Source of the DNA: Pomacea canaliculata
Taxonomy: Eukaryota; Mollusca; Gastropoda; Architaenioglossa; Ampullariidae
Length of the DNA: 64,000 bases
Assembly (NCBI RefSeq): GCF_003073045.1
Contig: NC_037600.1
Location: 17,531,419 to 17,595,418 of the forward strand
Direction: 5' to 3'
This document shows, one piece after another, positions 12,401 through 24,200 of this stretch. Each line of letters opens with the position of its first letter. Position 1 is the stretch's first letter. Below the pieces are notes generated by a model. That model saw nothing but the letters and a program-made list of their open reading frames with translations. It made no database searches and had not been told where the DNA came from. Both the position numbers and the translations under genes were made by a program.

Positions 12401-13220
12401 TACCCATCAGTGGCAGGTAACAGTAGCTTCCAGGTTTTGCCTTTTCCCCCAGAGAGAGGTCGTGTTCGGATCTCGGCGTAATGAGGACTCGCTGTGTGAC
12501 CTTTTGGTGTCACTGTCCTCGGCACAATGGTAGATGAGTAATGCCAGTCTGGCCTTTTATCCGTGCCCACGGCGCTTAATTGGGTTTTTAAGATCATCTT
12601 TACTCCTGACATTAACCAAGAACTAGCAATTCTCTTACTACGGTTTTTTGAGCTGTTAATGGCGGCGGACATCACAAGGATGACAGACACTTGAGTATTT
12701 GACAACAGTCGTGAAGGTAGCTAAGTCAGCTACGGTTGCCAGTGCAGACCACTTCATCCTTTCACCTCTTTATATGTCGCATAATAAATACAATAAATAT
12801 TACACACTGTAGGGATTTCAGTCAGCTGTCATTATTAAGACACACACACCGAGAGAGAGAAATAAAAAATTAATATAAATATATCTGGAGATATTAAACA
12901 TGAAAAAGACACTACTGGAATATCAACTAACATATTATGGGAAACATTCTTTATCATTAACAACAACCATGCAGCTAAACACAGGTGCTATAGTTGTTTA
13001 ACTCAGACTTGACCGTAAAACGACGTTCGAGTAAAAAACATTTAGAAAATTCAGATTAATAATAAAATTAAAGAAACAAAATTCTGATGTACAAACAGAA
13101 AATATTTGAATGCTAAGACAAAGCACTCTTGTGTATTTCTACAAGACTGAACATGTCACAGTAGTTTGCTTTTGAGCTTTTTAATCTTATGATCCTCAGT
13201 TCTTTGTCAGACTTACCCAT
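9452..13220 (-). CDS. Secreted chitin-binding (peritrophin-A/CBM14-like) protein, gene 2 of a tandem pair
   Basis: Predicted coding exons: 13220-13217, 11984-11907, 10755-10567, 9915-9723 and 9596-9452 (609 nt, 202 aa). Phases are 1,1,1,2, the same as in gene 1. The first coding exon is only ATGG; joined to the next it reads MDFKTNG and continues as a signal peptide (IVIASLLVSMVASSS). This parallels MFKT in gene 1. Exon 3 holds the six-cysteine CBM14 module (CQGRSGDFSVADDC, FVNCWEG, VLDC, KACNW, NC). Exon 4 has the second module (HPDFCNAYVVCGNG). The last exon (CTGKRAVQFNDLTG) matches the tail of gene 1 (CSSNQYVQFRDVTT) but is about 30 residues shorter. A hAT MITE lies in intron 2. A secreted chitin or matrix role is inferred from the family. 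Confidence 0.82.
10847..11046. mobile_element. hAT-type MITE, 200 bp, with 8-bp target duplication
   Basis: Flanked by identical 8-bp repeats CTATATAG (10839-10846 and 11047-11054). Its ends are imperfect inverted repeats following CAGNNNTGGGYAA. The interior is GC-rich with GGCCCG runs and no coding frame. It lies in the second intron of chitin-binding gene 2, on the opposite side of a splice junction from any exon, so it should not alter the protein. Confidence 0.85.
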
Positions 13221-13300
13221 CGTTCCTCCAGCAGATGTTCTGCAGACGACACTTGCACCAAAGATCTCGGGCTACTTCTCGGTAAGGTGGACATCTTACC

Positions 13301-13307
13301 TTTTATA
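13301..13307 (-). promoter_or_regulatory. TATA box of chitin-binding gene 2
   Basis: Minus-strand TATAAAA lies about 80 bp upstream of the start codon at 13220, similar to the motif of gene 1. Confidence 0.55.
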
Positions 13308-16300
13308 GACCTTTGAGGAAACTCCACACCTGGCGCACAAAAGGCGACAACGGTCTGCTATACAAATTTTGCACCTTCATGTCCTTAAACTGAGGTAGCC
13401 GAGCCCCTCTTGCCGACATCTTTTTGATCAAATTGTTTGTCAAACGGCTTGAGAGACGCAGGAGAGCACAGCAGAGAGCAGGAGATGGAGAGAAAGTAGA
13501 AGTAGAGGCAGCAACAAACATGTGGAGAAGAGATAAAAATGATAGAATAATTTTGTTAATCCAATTAAAGTTGCTTAATGAAGTTTAAATATCTGTAAAG
13601 AAGAAAATCTCATTTTCTGCCTTGTTAAAAGTCAACCTACAACGCCCTCGATACCCTTGTAAGTCTAATTGTTCCAAACAACAGACAGACGTTGGTGGTT
13701 TTAGAGGCGCGAGCGCAAACTTGTCTCGTGCCACGAGATTTGGCGAGATGTTACAGGAGGATTAGCAGATATCAGAGTGGGTGGCGCTTACATTTTTCTC
13801 TTAAAGAAAGGAAAAGAAAAGAAGAAGGGTTCTGAGAGACAAGAAAAGAAAATGAACAAGATGCAGAAAGAAGTCTTTCAATGTAAGAAGATAAGATTAC
13901 AAAATGTTCTTGATATACAACCATTGACACTCTAGTTTTCAACTTCAAAGACTTCATCGAAGCATTAGTAAGAAATATTTGAAGACAATGACTCTTCTCT
14001 AGGGACTGTAAAGGACAGGAACACATGGACGGAAGTGGTTTGAACGCATTTAAGTGTTGGGCCTAGAGATTTTTTAATTTAAAGATAAACATTTTGCACA
14101 CCCATGCCATTGTGCAGTTGTTAGTTATCAAGCATTGTCTTGATGTGGCCCTATGCTCCACTGGGGCGAAAAGGAATAAGAAAAAGCACTGTCCTCCTAC
14201 GATGTCTTCTACACACAGTATTAAAGTACTCGTATTGATGACGAATTATTCATGTCTGTAAGGGAAGCTTTAGCATCTTTCTGTTGTCAGACCTCTTGGT
14301 CAAACTTTTACAGTCGCACTGGAAACTAGAAATGACATAACTCCTATAGAGGTTTACTTTATCCAGAAAACACAATCTGCTCTTGCCACTCTGCAATTTT
14401 ATTGAATCAACTTCTTTAAGATACATTTTTATAACCTATTGGTATTCGGACTGGTAGACAACAGCAATGTTCAGATATTATTGAAAAATAAATTATATAA
14501 GGGAAAATGTGATTGTGAAACCTGTGTAACCGTCATGGGGAAGAATTTACAAATACTTTTTGTTCATGTGAACAATTGTTCTTCTTGTCTGAATTAGTGA
14601 GCGGTTAATATGTCATCTGCTTTCGTCACCCAGGAAATTATCCCCACCATCAAAAGGACTCATTAGGAACATTGAAGTGGTTTTCTTTCGTGTCATGAAA
14701 TGACCTGTTCACTTGGACCTTGACTCTTGACACACACGCATCTTTCATGTCAGTGACAGCCGTCAGTCAAAGGTCATCTATACAGGGGAAGAAACAGTGT
14801 GGCGTCAGAACTGGAGTACACCCGAGAAACGGTGCTCCGAAAGTCGGACTCCAACCGCCGTCCAACGGACAGACACTCCCTTCCCTTCGCTCATGTTTGA
14901 AAGCTAAAGAGACTCGGGGCAGCGACAGACCACAGGAGTTTTCACCCTCGACTGAAGTGAACCTGCTAAGATGATCCACCTTGTTACGGGATTTAGCAAC
15001 TCCCTCCGGCTTCCTGTCATTACGTAACTCAAGCGTTATTCACGTCACAGGATGTAACGTCAGCAGGAGAGACTTGCAGCGTCAGATGCTTTCTGTTGCT
15101 CTGAGCACGTTGAGCAGGTGATTAGACAGACACACCAGCTGTCGTTTATTATCTACATATTGAGTATGTGATTAGAAAATATCAGTATTCTCTTATAAAG
15201 TGTTTAGATAAAAATAAATGTTAATTTTCTTTACGTGCGATTGACAAGCAGGTAACTAGAAGAGAGCTGTTAATTTTATACTTTCACTGAAAGGTGATTA
15301 GAAAGTACTATGAGCAAATGAACAAGGTAACTATTTTGCTCTTTGTGGTAAGAAAAAGATTAGAAAGAACTGTTCTTGCGAAGACACCAAACGTATTAGA
15401 AGGTGGTTAAGGTATGTGACTCCCGCTTACCGTGCCCTGGGACTTACACTGACTTGACCTTAGTTGCTGGCTCAAATTCCTTCAGCCTCCCCTCAGTTGA
15501 ATCATTGAAACATTTCAACTACTCATCAAGGATGTAGTGAGGGGAAGTAGAAAGAAGTGACAGTTGTCAGGGCACTAGACTCACCAGGTCTCGAACAGTC
15601 GAGCATCGAGTCTGTGTCACGTGACAGCAGGTAACGGAGCATACAATGCTGTTGAGGACGTTTTCAATATGTAAGAACATTTTATGACAAAGCTGCTCGT
15701 TGACCATTAGGATTAGTTTGGAAAATAAAATTTAGGCTGTCAGAGTGTGGTGAAGAGTGCATGACATAGGTTTTCTCAGCTAATGTCGACAAACTTACCG
15801 TATGACATTGTCACTCTTAAGTTAGAAAGTCTTACAGTAATATAAGCATTTGATGTTAAAGTACATCCTCCGTCTAAATAAGTACTATCTGCATGTTAAG
15901 AAGTATAATCCTTAAGGCAGAAGTCTTATTAAAGAAATAATTGCAATTATTTATGTCAAAGCGAATGTATATTTAGAAATATTTTAATTGCCGTCACAGA
16001 AATAAATGACAAAACTATTTACACAACTGTTTTCAGATTACGAAGACCAAAGAAAGGAATGTGCTACCACCAGTACGTGGAGGTGTACTAGCTCAGACAG
16101 CCATTTGTACAACCACACCACCATGAACTCAAGGTGACAGCTACAAGGCATATTTCAGATTGAATCACTTGAGCTGATTTCAGATGACGAAACACTGAAC
16201 TCGAACCCAAGGAAAGCCGCTAAGCACGACTACCGTCAGTGAGGAGGTGAAACATTTCCGCTCAGACACCCGGCGCTCCTTGTGGGTCGGGATGGATGTG

Positions 16301-17290
16301 GCACCCAACTGGTCGTGTCAGTCATGGTGGGCGGTGACGTCACCACGTTACTCAAGGAGAGGTGCGAAATGCCGGCCTGGCCGTTAGCCTGTCTCCGTGA
16401 ACTTTACTGAAGGAACGCTGCACAAATAGTCTTCGGCAGTCCTCGCTGCACAAACTTCTTTCTTTTTGCATGTGTGAGTGTGTGGGGTGGGGAGGAGGAA
16501 TTTATCATTTTTTTTAATTCTTGATCCAGCAAGAGACCGTTAGCCGCTGGTAGAAACAATCTGTGGAGAAAGGTGGGAGGAAATAACAGAGGGCTGTGAG
16601 GTCAAACTTTGCCGACGGGAACACCACATACAGTCAGATAGGCAGGCAAGAGGGCGGAATCAGAGACAGTGGAAGTTTACAGAATCAACGTAAATTAAGG
16701 ACCTGGCCAAGAATCACAAACTGAAGGTTTTTAGTCAGTTTGCGGGAATTTCCATGAATAGAAAGTTAGAGGCACTGTGGGTCCAATAGTTCCTTTTATT
16801 ATCATTTTATTATTCATTGTAGATTAATGACAATGCTGATGTAAGCAGAATAAAACCTCACAGTCATACCTATCTGATTTCAGAAATACTTTCAACATTT
16901 TTAAATGATTATTTGAGCTAAATTAAGTCTTTAGTCTTTGTCACTGAAGCTGATCGGTAAGTGCTTATTTGATTAGGATGTTGGTGTGACTGACCAGCTT
17001 CGCCACATGTTCCCTGCATTGAAGTTGATGCTACATCTGCTGGGTGGGTTGTTTTGGAAGCTACATTGGCTGCGGATGGTTTGGGTGCTTGTATTGTTTT
17101 GATTTGAAAAAATAAAAACAATAAACGTGAACACCTCTCATCTCCTGGCTCTGAGTAAACAGTAAATAATTATGTCGTGTTTGTATTGCCGCTACCAGAG
17201 ACGCCATTGAGTTTGAGCACATCTCGAACTGTGATATAAGCTGCACGACGCTGAAAAGACAAGTTTTAACACCTATTGTCTATTCACACC
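13308..17290. other. Intergenic, no gene recognised
   Basis: About 4 kb of AT-rich DNA between the minus-strand chitin-binding pair and the plus-strand duplicated block. Two more GC-rich patches (14,720-15,060 and 16,200-16,420) have open frames but no domain, splice pattern or repeat that I recognise. Confidence 0.4.
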
Positions 17291-17794
17291 CACGGCTTAA
17301 TGGGTTCTTTTATTCCAGAGGGATGAACGAGCAAATTTGGGCAATCATTGGTCTCTCAATCCATAGTCCGATCGTGTCCTCCTTTTGTTTCATCGGGTCT
17401 TTCCTTCAGTCATCCCGATTCGCTTGGTGTTCATCAGACAGATTAGAGCGCTTCCTGTACGCTAAAACCTTTACAAGGATTACATATGTGTGTGTGTGTG
17501 TGATAATTGTAAGTACTTTGAGCCTGTAACGTTAACTATGTTGTACAAGAGATTTTGATTTTGTTTATTATTTGTTCTGTGTCGCTCTCGCTGTGGCTTC
17601 AATACCTCAGTTCCCATATCAACCAGCCTACAGTCCAGGAGCCTGATCACTGTTTACTAACCACATCTCTCTACCCTGTTAATGCCTACATGCGTTTCCC
17701 GACTGTTAATTGCAAGCTCGCATTTTACTCTATTAATTGTCCTAGTGTTGATTCACTGAAATAGAAACAAATTAGCAACAGACTGACCTAAAGA

Positions 17795-17875
17795 CAATAA
17801 TAATAATAAATGAAACATTTGTAAAGCGCATGTTCACACTCCAAAGGACCATGCTCTTAGCGCTTAAGAACAAGA
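17795..17875. repeat. Possible interspersed repeat end
   Basis: The stretch AATAATAATAA followed by TTTGTAAAGCGCATGTTCAC and AGCGCTTA resembles conserved tails of SINE-like repeats seen widely in molluscs and other animals. It was recognised from memory only, with no second copy found in the window. Confidence 0.35.
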
Positions 17876-19214
17876 AAGAAACATGGACAACATTCGAGAG
17901 ACAGGATGACAAATAGCATGTGAACTATAAAAGAATAAACAACCGTACTAAACGAAGAATAAAATCAAACACAGAAAACATAGAGAGGAACAATTAAATA
18001 TAACCGGTTGGGAATGAAAAAGGAAATGGAACGAAAAGGGGAAAGACGACAAAGTCTGCCACACAGTATAGGGGAGGTAACTACAAAGTGACATTCAGTC
18101 ATGGAGCGAAAGTGAAAGTAGGCACCTTGAAGGGGAAGTAACTACAGAATGAAACTCGCAAGGTTGTACTTGTCTCCTTTCAAGGGCTCCACGCATTTTT
18201 TATTTTATATGACGGTTATTTGTATAAATAGCCTTATCTCAGCACATGAAATAGAAATGAACAGTTTTTTGCAAAAAGTTTTACAGAAGCTTTTAAGCTG
18301 TCAGGCTCACTTACTGCTTTCAGAACCTAAACAGGCGAAGAGGAGGAGAAAGAAAGTTAATGAAAATAACTTTTAAAAAAAATGTATCACATTCGGGAAT
18401 GATGCTCCTGATGTAATGACTATTATGTGAGGAAAAGCTAAAGTTCTAGCATTTTTTCTAGTGTCATGTGTCGTGAAAGCCTTAGTTTTGCTCCCTGTAT
18501 TTGTGCAGTGACTGACTTTTTATTGCGAGAGGCCAGCAAAAGAAAAAGAGGAAACTGCCGCCAGCTGCAGTCCTCGTGTAAGCTGATCTCACTTCGCTAA
18601 ACTTGATGAGCAGGCTAGTCTTGTGATGTTCGCACCTGTCTTTACAAGATGTTTGTACAGGTTGTCAGTATTTGTCAAGCTCTGCATTCAGAACTGTAGA
18701 ACTGTTGACGGGGAGGATTCCATATCACCGACAGCCTCATCATACATTTTTAAACAAATAATTTTACTCTCTAATTCTCTATTATTCCTTTTTCAAAAAA
18801 ACTAACTACTAGTTAATCTGTATGCATTTACATCTTTATATCTGTTTGTATCTCTCCTTCTTCCCATTTTTTTCTCATTATTTCTGAACCTGACAATTCA
18901 GAACCTAAAATCTAATGCTAATTTATTTTGGTTTCGTTTAGTTCTGCTAGTTTTAAATTAATTTTGAATGTGCTATTTATTAGTTAATTTAGTATTTTTT
19001 GGAGTGTACGTGGGTCTGCCTATTATGGGTGACGTTTATTAAAGGATGTGTGTGCACGTGCATATGCGCCGATGTGTTATCAGGTGAAAACCAACGCTAG
19101 ATGAAGTTTGAAATGCAAGCAGGTGAGCATCTCACGTTGCTTCTGTCAACAGCAGGCGCGTTGACGATCACATCAGCAGGCCGGCAAGTAACTCTATACA
19201 TCACAAGCCACTCA

Positions 19215-19220
19215 TATAAA
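19215..19220 (+). promoter_or_regulatory. TATA box of the CUB-like mucin gene
   Basis: TATAAA lies 56 bp upstream of the start codon at 19276, after a block that is nearly identical to the promoter of the second copy. Confidence 0.6.
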
Positions 19221-19275
19221 GAGTGTCTTCATTGTGTCTGTGACATGCACCACAGTCGTTAGTCTGCAACCCACG

Positions 19276-22200
19276 ATGACGTGTCTAGGGCTGTTGTTGT
19301 CGCTTGTGTGTCTGTGTCTACAGGCCGGCCATGGACACTCTCTGCTGCTGAAGAACATGAAGAGACACCGAAGAGCGGCAGGTAATAATCTACACATGGA
19401 TAATGACTAGTAATCTCCACATGAGAAATCCCCGTAATTATTATAAACATGTGTGAATTAATCAGCGAGGTCGGAAGATCAAGATCGCTGTGTAGACAAA
19501 TATTGCAGACGTAAAGCTGCATCATGTTGATAATGGAATGTTTGATGCATAGGTCATATGACCATGCTGTTTATTATTTGGACAGATCGGTATAGGTAAA
19601 AGTAAATAGCGCGTAAATGTCTGTTGATGCCGTTGTGGACATCTGTTGTCAACAGTCAGCAAAGATCATGAAAATAAAAACATGTATCGTATAACACTAG
19701 CGTAAGCGATTAATTTTTTTTAAATAACATTTAAAAATTATTGTGCAATCCTGGTGTATAGTAACATTATTTTTTTTTTCTTCCTTGTCTCACCTAGAGT
19801 GCGTCATTGTCCTGCCATCGCAGCAAGGGACTGTACTCTTTCCTGACCCGAGGGTACCCAGTAACAACTGTGACTACAGCGTGAATCTCAATGGCGGACG
19901 TGCGAACGTGACCCTTCACCTCACCCAGCTGGACCGACCGGCCTGCAGTCAGGGCGACTTACTGGACAATCTGTTGGGCTTTGAACGCTGTGGCTCTGGC
20001 TACACCTGGCAATGTAGGGCTGAAAACATGTTTGATTTATTGTCTTATGTACACGTGGCACCGTCAGACAGTATGTACAGGGACAGCTTCAGTTAAAGAT
20101 CCTGATACTTTTATAATCCTTGAAAGGCAGGTGTATGTGTGTGTGTAAGTCATCGCTAGTCACACCTGACCCTGTATGTTTACCTGTTTCGCAGTCAAGA
20201 ACGTGATGTACGTTAACTTCTCCTTCCGGGACCTCAGCCAAGGCCCTTTGGCCATGTCCTACTCCGTTGTTTCTGGTACCACTGGTAAGGATATTATAGT
20301 TGGTCTAAGGCGATGTTTGAATTTTTTCTTGTTTCAAAGTAAATATTTTAAACTTCATACTTTACTTTTATTTTCATTCGCATTGCTTATAATCTCAAAG
20401 GAAGTGTGGATCGAAAAGGTAATCCATAAATGAATGAAGAAATATGAAAATACGAGAATCAGAGAGACGTACCAGTGTCGAATTTATTTATCTATCCAAT
20501 AGTTTTGCAGGTAAGGAGAAGGAAATGATGACGTGTGCTTTGCTGATGGTGGAGATTTTTTTCAGATACTACAACGTCGGGCAACTATCCTACATTAACA
20601 ACCACACCAAACTCTGTCTCTTCATCAGACTTTCCTGTCACCGACACCACTCCCTCTTCATTACCAGCAGCCTCCCCCGACTCTGGGAACTCCGTGTCCT
20701 ACTCTCCAACTTTTGTCTCCCCATCCAGCACCTATGGTCTATCAACCTTTACTTTCCCTCCATCAACCACTGAAAACCCATCAACCTTTACTTTCCCTCT
20801 ATCAACCACTGAAAACCCATCAACCTTTACTTTCCCTCTATCAACCACTGAAAACCCATCAACCTTTACTTTCCCTCTATCAACCACTGACAACCCGTCA
20901 ACATTTACTTTCCCTACATTCAGCTCGGACAACCCATCAACCTTTACTTTCCCTCCATCAACCACTGAAAACCCATCAACCTTTACTTTCCCTCTATCAA
21001 CCACTGACAACCCGTCAACATTTACTTTCCCTACATTCAGCTCGGACAGCCCATCAACCTTTACTTTCCCTCCATCAACCACTGAAAACCCATCAACCTT
21101 TACTTTCCCTCTATCAACCACTGACAACCCGTCAACATTTACTTTCCCTACATTCAGCACGGACAACCCATCAACCTTTACTTTCCCTCCATCAACCACT
21201 GAAAACCCATCAACCTTTACTTTCCCTCCATCAACCACTGAAAACCCATCCCCTTTCACTTTGCCTCCATTAACCACTGACAACCCATCAACCTTTACTT
21301 TCCCTCTATCAACCACTGACAACCCATCAACGTTTACTTCGCCTCCATTAACCACTGACAACCCATCAACCTTTACTTTTCCTATATTTAGCACTAACAG
21401 CCTCTCAACCTCTACTTCTAAATCCTTCGCAACATCCTCAGACTACTCAACATCCTCTGGAATATCTTTACCTGATTCCTCTTTCACGTTCCCTCCCGTC
21501 ACCACTACACCTGAACAACAAACCACTGAGGAATATTTAACCACAACGACCCTCATAACAACACCAAAGATCTTGACTACATCAACGTTAACCAGCACGA
21601 CAGCACCAACGACTTCTACAACGCCCACTGCAGTCCCTGTAACAACACCAACGACCCATACAACAACAGTGCCATCCACTACAATAACGACACCAACAGT
21701 CTTCACAACTACTAAACCAAGCACCACAGTAACAACTACAAAGCTTTTAACAACTTTGACAACTACGCTGCCAACGACTACTACGACGAGAGCAGCAACA
21801 ACAACAACAAGCAGACCAACCACTACAACTTCCAGGGTAATAATCACCACCACCACCCAAAAGCCCAAGTCATGTAAGTCTTCAAGCTTATTACACCGTT
21901 TGGGAATCTACCTAAGTACCAACCAACCAACCTACCTAGCTACCCAACCACCCACTCACCCTTGTGTTTATTTATTCAGAAACTAGTGACATGAAATTAA
22001 TGTTGATGAGTGTTAAAATAATGATCACGAAGAAGGAAAAACATACACAGGGTAAAAGAAAACCTCTTATATTGTGGCTAAGTAGTCTTAAGCAAACGGA
22101 TGTTTAAAATATGACAATTAATATCTTTTACAATCTATCATAAAGTGATCATGAGACAAATTAATGTGTCCCCACTGTCTCTACAACTATTAGCTTGTTG

Positions 22201-22492
22201 GGAAGGGTACCTGACTTCATAGAAGGTTGGGGAAGGTACTGTAGGGCATCACCGTTACCTAAAGCTGTCCCCAAGAAAAGTCTCCAACGATTCACTCCCC
22301 AATGAACTGAAAAAAGTCCTTTACCTCTCTGTCAGTAATAACAGAATGTCTTCAATGTACCAAAACACCTACAAGCAAACTTATTTGGTAGGTAAAAATC
22401 GAGACTATAGCTAGTCATATAACTGACTGAAGATTGTTTTCTCTGCAGGGTGGGACGATTTCGTTGGCTCTGTTAAACACTTTTTTGGCTGA
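19276..22492 (+). CDS. Secreted CUB-like protein with Thr/Ser-rich mucin repeats (copy A)
   Basis: Five predicted coding exons: 19276-19381, 19798-20013, 20195-20284, 20566-21873 and 22449-22492 (1764 nt, 587 aa); all introns are phase 1. Exon 1 encodes a signal peptide (LGLLLSLVCLCLQAGHG) and a basic MKRHRR site that a furin-like protease could cut. Exons 2-3 form a CUB-like domain of about 100 residues with four cysteines (ECVIVLP, NNC, PAC, ERCGSG) and a terminal FSFRD..MSYSV strand. Exon 4 is one long Thr/Ser/Pro-rich mucin segment: first 13-residue repeats, then poly-Thr tracts, expected to carry dense O-glycans. Exon 5 adds KSWWDDFVGSVKHFFG, an amphipathic tail. A mucus or matrix glycoprotein is inferred; the CUB call rests on pattern only. 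AATAAA occurs 41 nt after the stop. Confidence 0.8.
20738..21410 (+). repeat. 39-bp coding tandem repeat with 117-bp higher-order unit
   Basis: About 17 units encode 13 residues each of the form PSTFTFPxSTTEN. In the middle part three variants (LSTTDN, TFSSDN, PSTTEN) recur in the same order three times, giving a 117-bp higher-order repeat. The frame is open throughout. Confidence 0.95.
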
Positions 22493-22532
22493 GACACCGC
22501 CCAGAACTACAATCTGTGCAGAAGCCGATGTC

Positions 22533-22538
22533 AATAAA
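22533..22538 (+). terminator. Polyadenylation signal of CUB-like gene copy A
   Basis: AATAAA lies 41 nt past the stop codon. A second AATAAA about 180 nt further on is also shared with copy B. Confidence 0.55.
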
Positions 22539-22539
22539 G

Positions 22540-23570
22540 AGAGAGGAGAAATAAAGTCTTTGAAACTGTTGTAAATTAGAAAAACTAGCAATTGTATCTC
22601 CCATGCCCCTTAAAGACCGACTCAGTGGGAGATACAGCAAAATGGCTGCTGATGTAAACACATGAAATAGTAAGCAAAAATTACTAACCATAAAGAAAAT
22701 AATAATCAACTAGTAAAAATAAATACCTGCCTCAACAAAGTCAGTTTAGCGAGTTGTTATTTGTGCCTGTTCCTTCTTGCATTCACCTTCAAGGTGAGGA
22801 GTTGTATCATGGTGATGGATTATTTATTCAAAGGAACCTATCTTTATGTGAATCCACATTTGCTTTTCAACCAAGATCAGTAAAAGAAATTGTAAAACGA
22901 TTTTGTGACATGGTGTGACGAAACAGCTTGGAGAATGATGTACTAGACAGTGTAAGGGGTATAGGGACACCTGATGATGGCCTGACACCCGCTTCCAGCC
23001 TCAGTACACCCACACAACCGCTTCACACCCGTTCTGACTCGGGTACTATAGGTACCACTCTCATGCGCCAACCAGCAACTGATAACAGTTTCACAGACAA
23101 TTTCAAATAAGTATCAATACAGAGTCAACAAACTGAACAGACTACAGATATAATACAATTATTGAAACTCCGGAAGGTCGTCTTTGACAAAAAGGACGAG
23201 CTAATAAAAAATGTCAGACATATACATATGTTACATCCCTCGTCGCTTATAGTCAACAGTTCACTGGTTGTAGATGGGTGAAAACAATTGACACGTACCC
23301 GGGATATAAACTACAGTTCAGTCTCTACACCCGGCTGGGTAGACTAGCAGTATCACGTGGAACTAAAGGCCTTCTGAGACTGTCTGTCCTCTCTGTAACC
23401 ACTCTTGACATAAATTCTCGCTCACCACTGCATCACATCAGCTGCATCAAGTGAAGAACGACAGCGGCGACGACGAGAATGATTCACTGACTGGTTTCTT
23501 TGTATAACTCCCAGACGACAAAGAAGTTGAGCGGCACCAACGATGGATCTCACCATCAGCTTGCTGACGA
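22540..23570. other. Downstream part of duplication copy A, no gene
   Basis: Diverged counterpart of about 30,400-31,700. A short open frame at 22,928-23,110 is not matched as an open frame in copy B. No further exon is supported. Confidence 0.45.
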
Positions 23571-23730
23571 CAATACAATACAATACAATACAATACAATA
23601 CAATACAATACAATACAATACAATACAATACAATACAATACAATACAATACAATACAATACAATACAATACAATACAATACAATACAATACAATACAATA
23701 CAATACAATACAATACAATACAATACAATA
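23571..23730. repeat. (CAATA)n microsatellite, 32 perfect copies
   Basis: CAATA is repeated 32 times without interruption over 160 bp. It creates open frames on both strands that are artefacts. It lies at the right edge of duplication copy A. Confidence 0.98.
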
Positions 23731-24200
23731 CCATTAATCCCCAATGGCACGACAGTGGTAACGATAAGAGTTATCAATGTCGACATGCTTCACATCTTGT
23801 TATCACTTGTCGTCTGCGAGGAACAGCAAATAGTTTTTTTTTTTAACTTCCATGGGTCCGACTGCAAGTGTCAGTGACTGGCATTCTCGGAGAAAGGGTC
23901 TCTCACTTTCAGACTCACTGCTGACGACGGCCAAGACACTCAGAGCCGTTAGTACTGGAGTAGGGGAAAGACACCTGAGGATGTTTGTGTGTCTGAACAC
24001 GTGTCCTGCACTGCAAATCATGCTGTATCTGTAGAATGGCTGGTTTGGAAGCTGTTTTTGCTGTCGGGGTGGTGGCTGCTTGTATTATTTTTTATGAAAA
24101 GTAAATAAAGTAAATAAAAAGCCCTACACTTCTATTTGAAATGTACTGGAAAGGGGAAAATAATTTTTCCTCCTTAGGTTTCGGGATTTTTTAATGCATA

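Larger units (their letters stand above)
17295..23560 (+). repeat. Segmental duplication, copy A
   Basis: This block is homologous in order and orientation to about 26,250-31,720. Matching landmarks are the CATTGGTCT region (17348 and 26291), ACTTGTCTCC (18168 and 26799), the promoter and signal-peptide exon (19276 and 28424), the CUB-like exons, the terminal exon (22449 and 30343) and a TCTCGCTCACCACTGC segment (about 23416 and 31570). The right edge abuts the (CAATA)n array. Edges are approximate because the copies have diverged. Confidence 0.8.

Noticed and set aside
14720-14979. Overlapping frames in a GC-richer patch
   Set aside because: Open on both strands, with no recognisable domain and no flanking exon; composition alone is not enough.
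20732-21394. Long minus-strand frame rich in KVKVDG repeats
   Set aside because: It is the antisense of the coding mucin repeat; the 39-bp period keeps all frames open. No start context, splice site or domain.
21443-21868. Minus-strand frame rich in valine
   Set aside because: Antisense of the poly-threonine part of the mucin exon.
23422-23877. Several frames encoding IQYNT or YCIVL repeats
   Set aside because: Translation of the (CAATA)n array in all frames.
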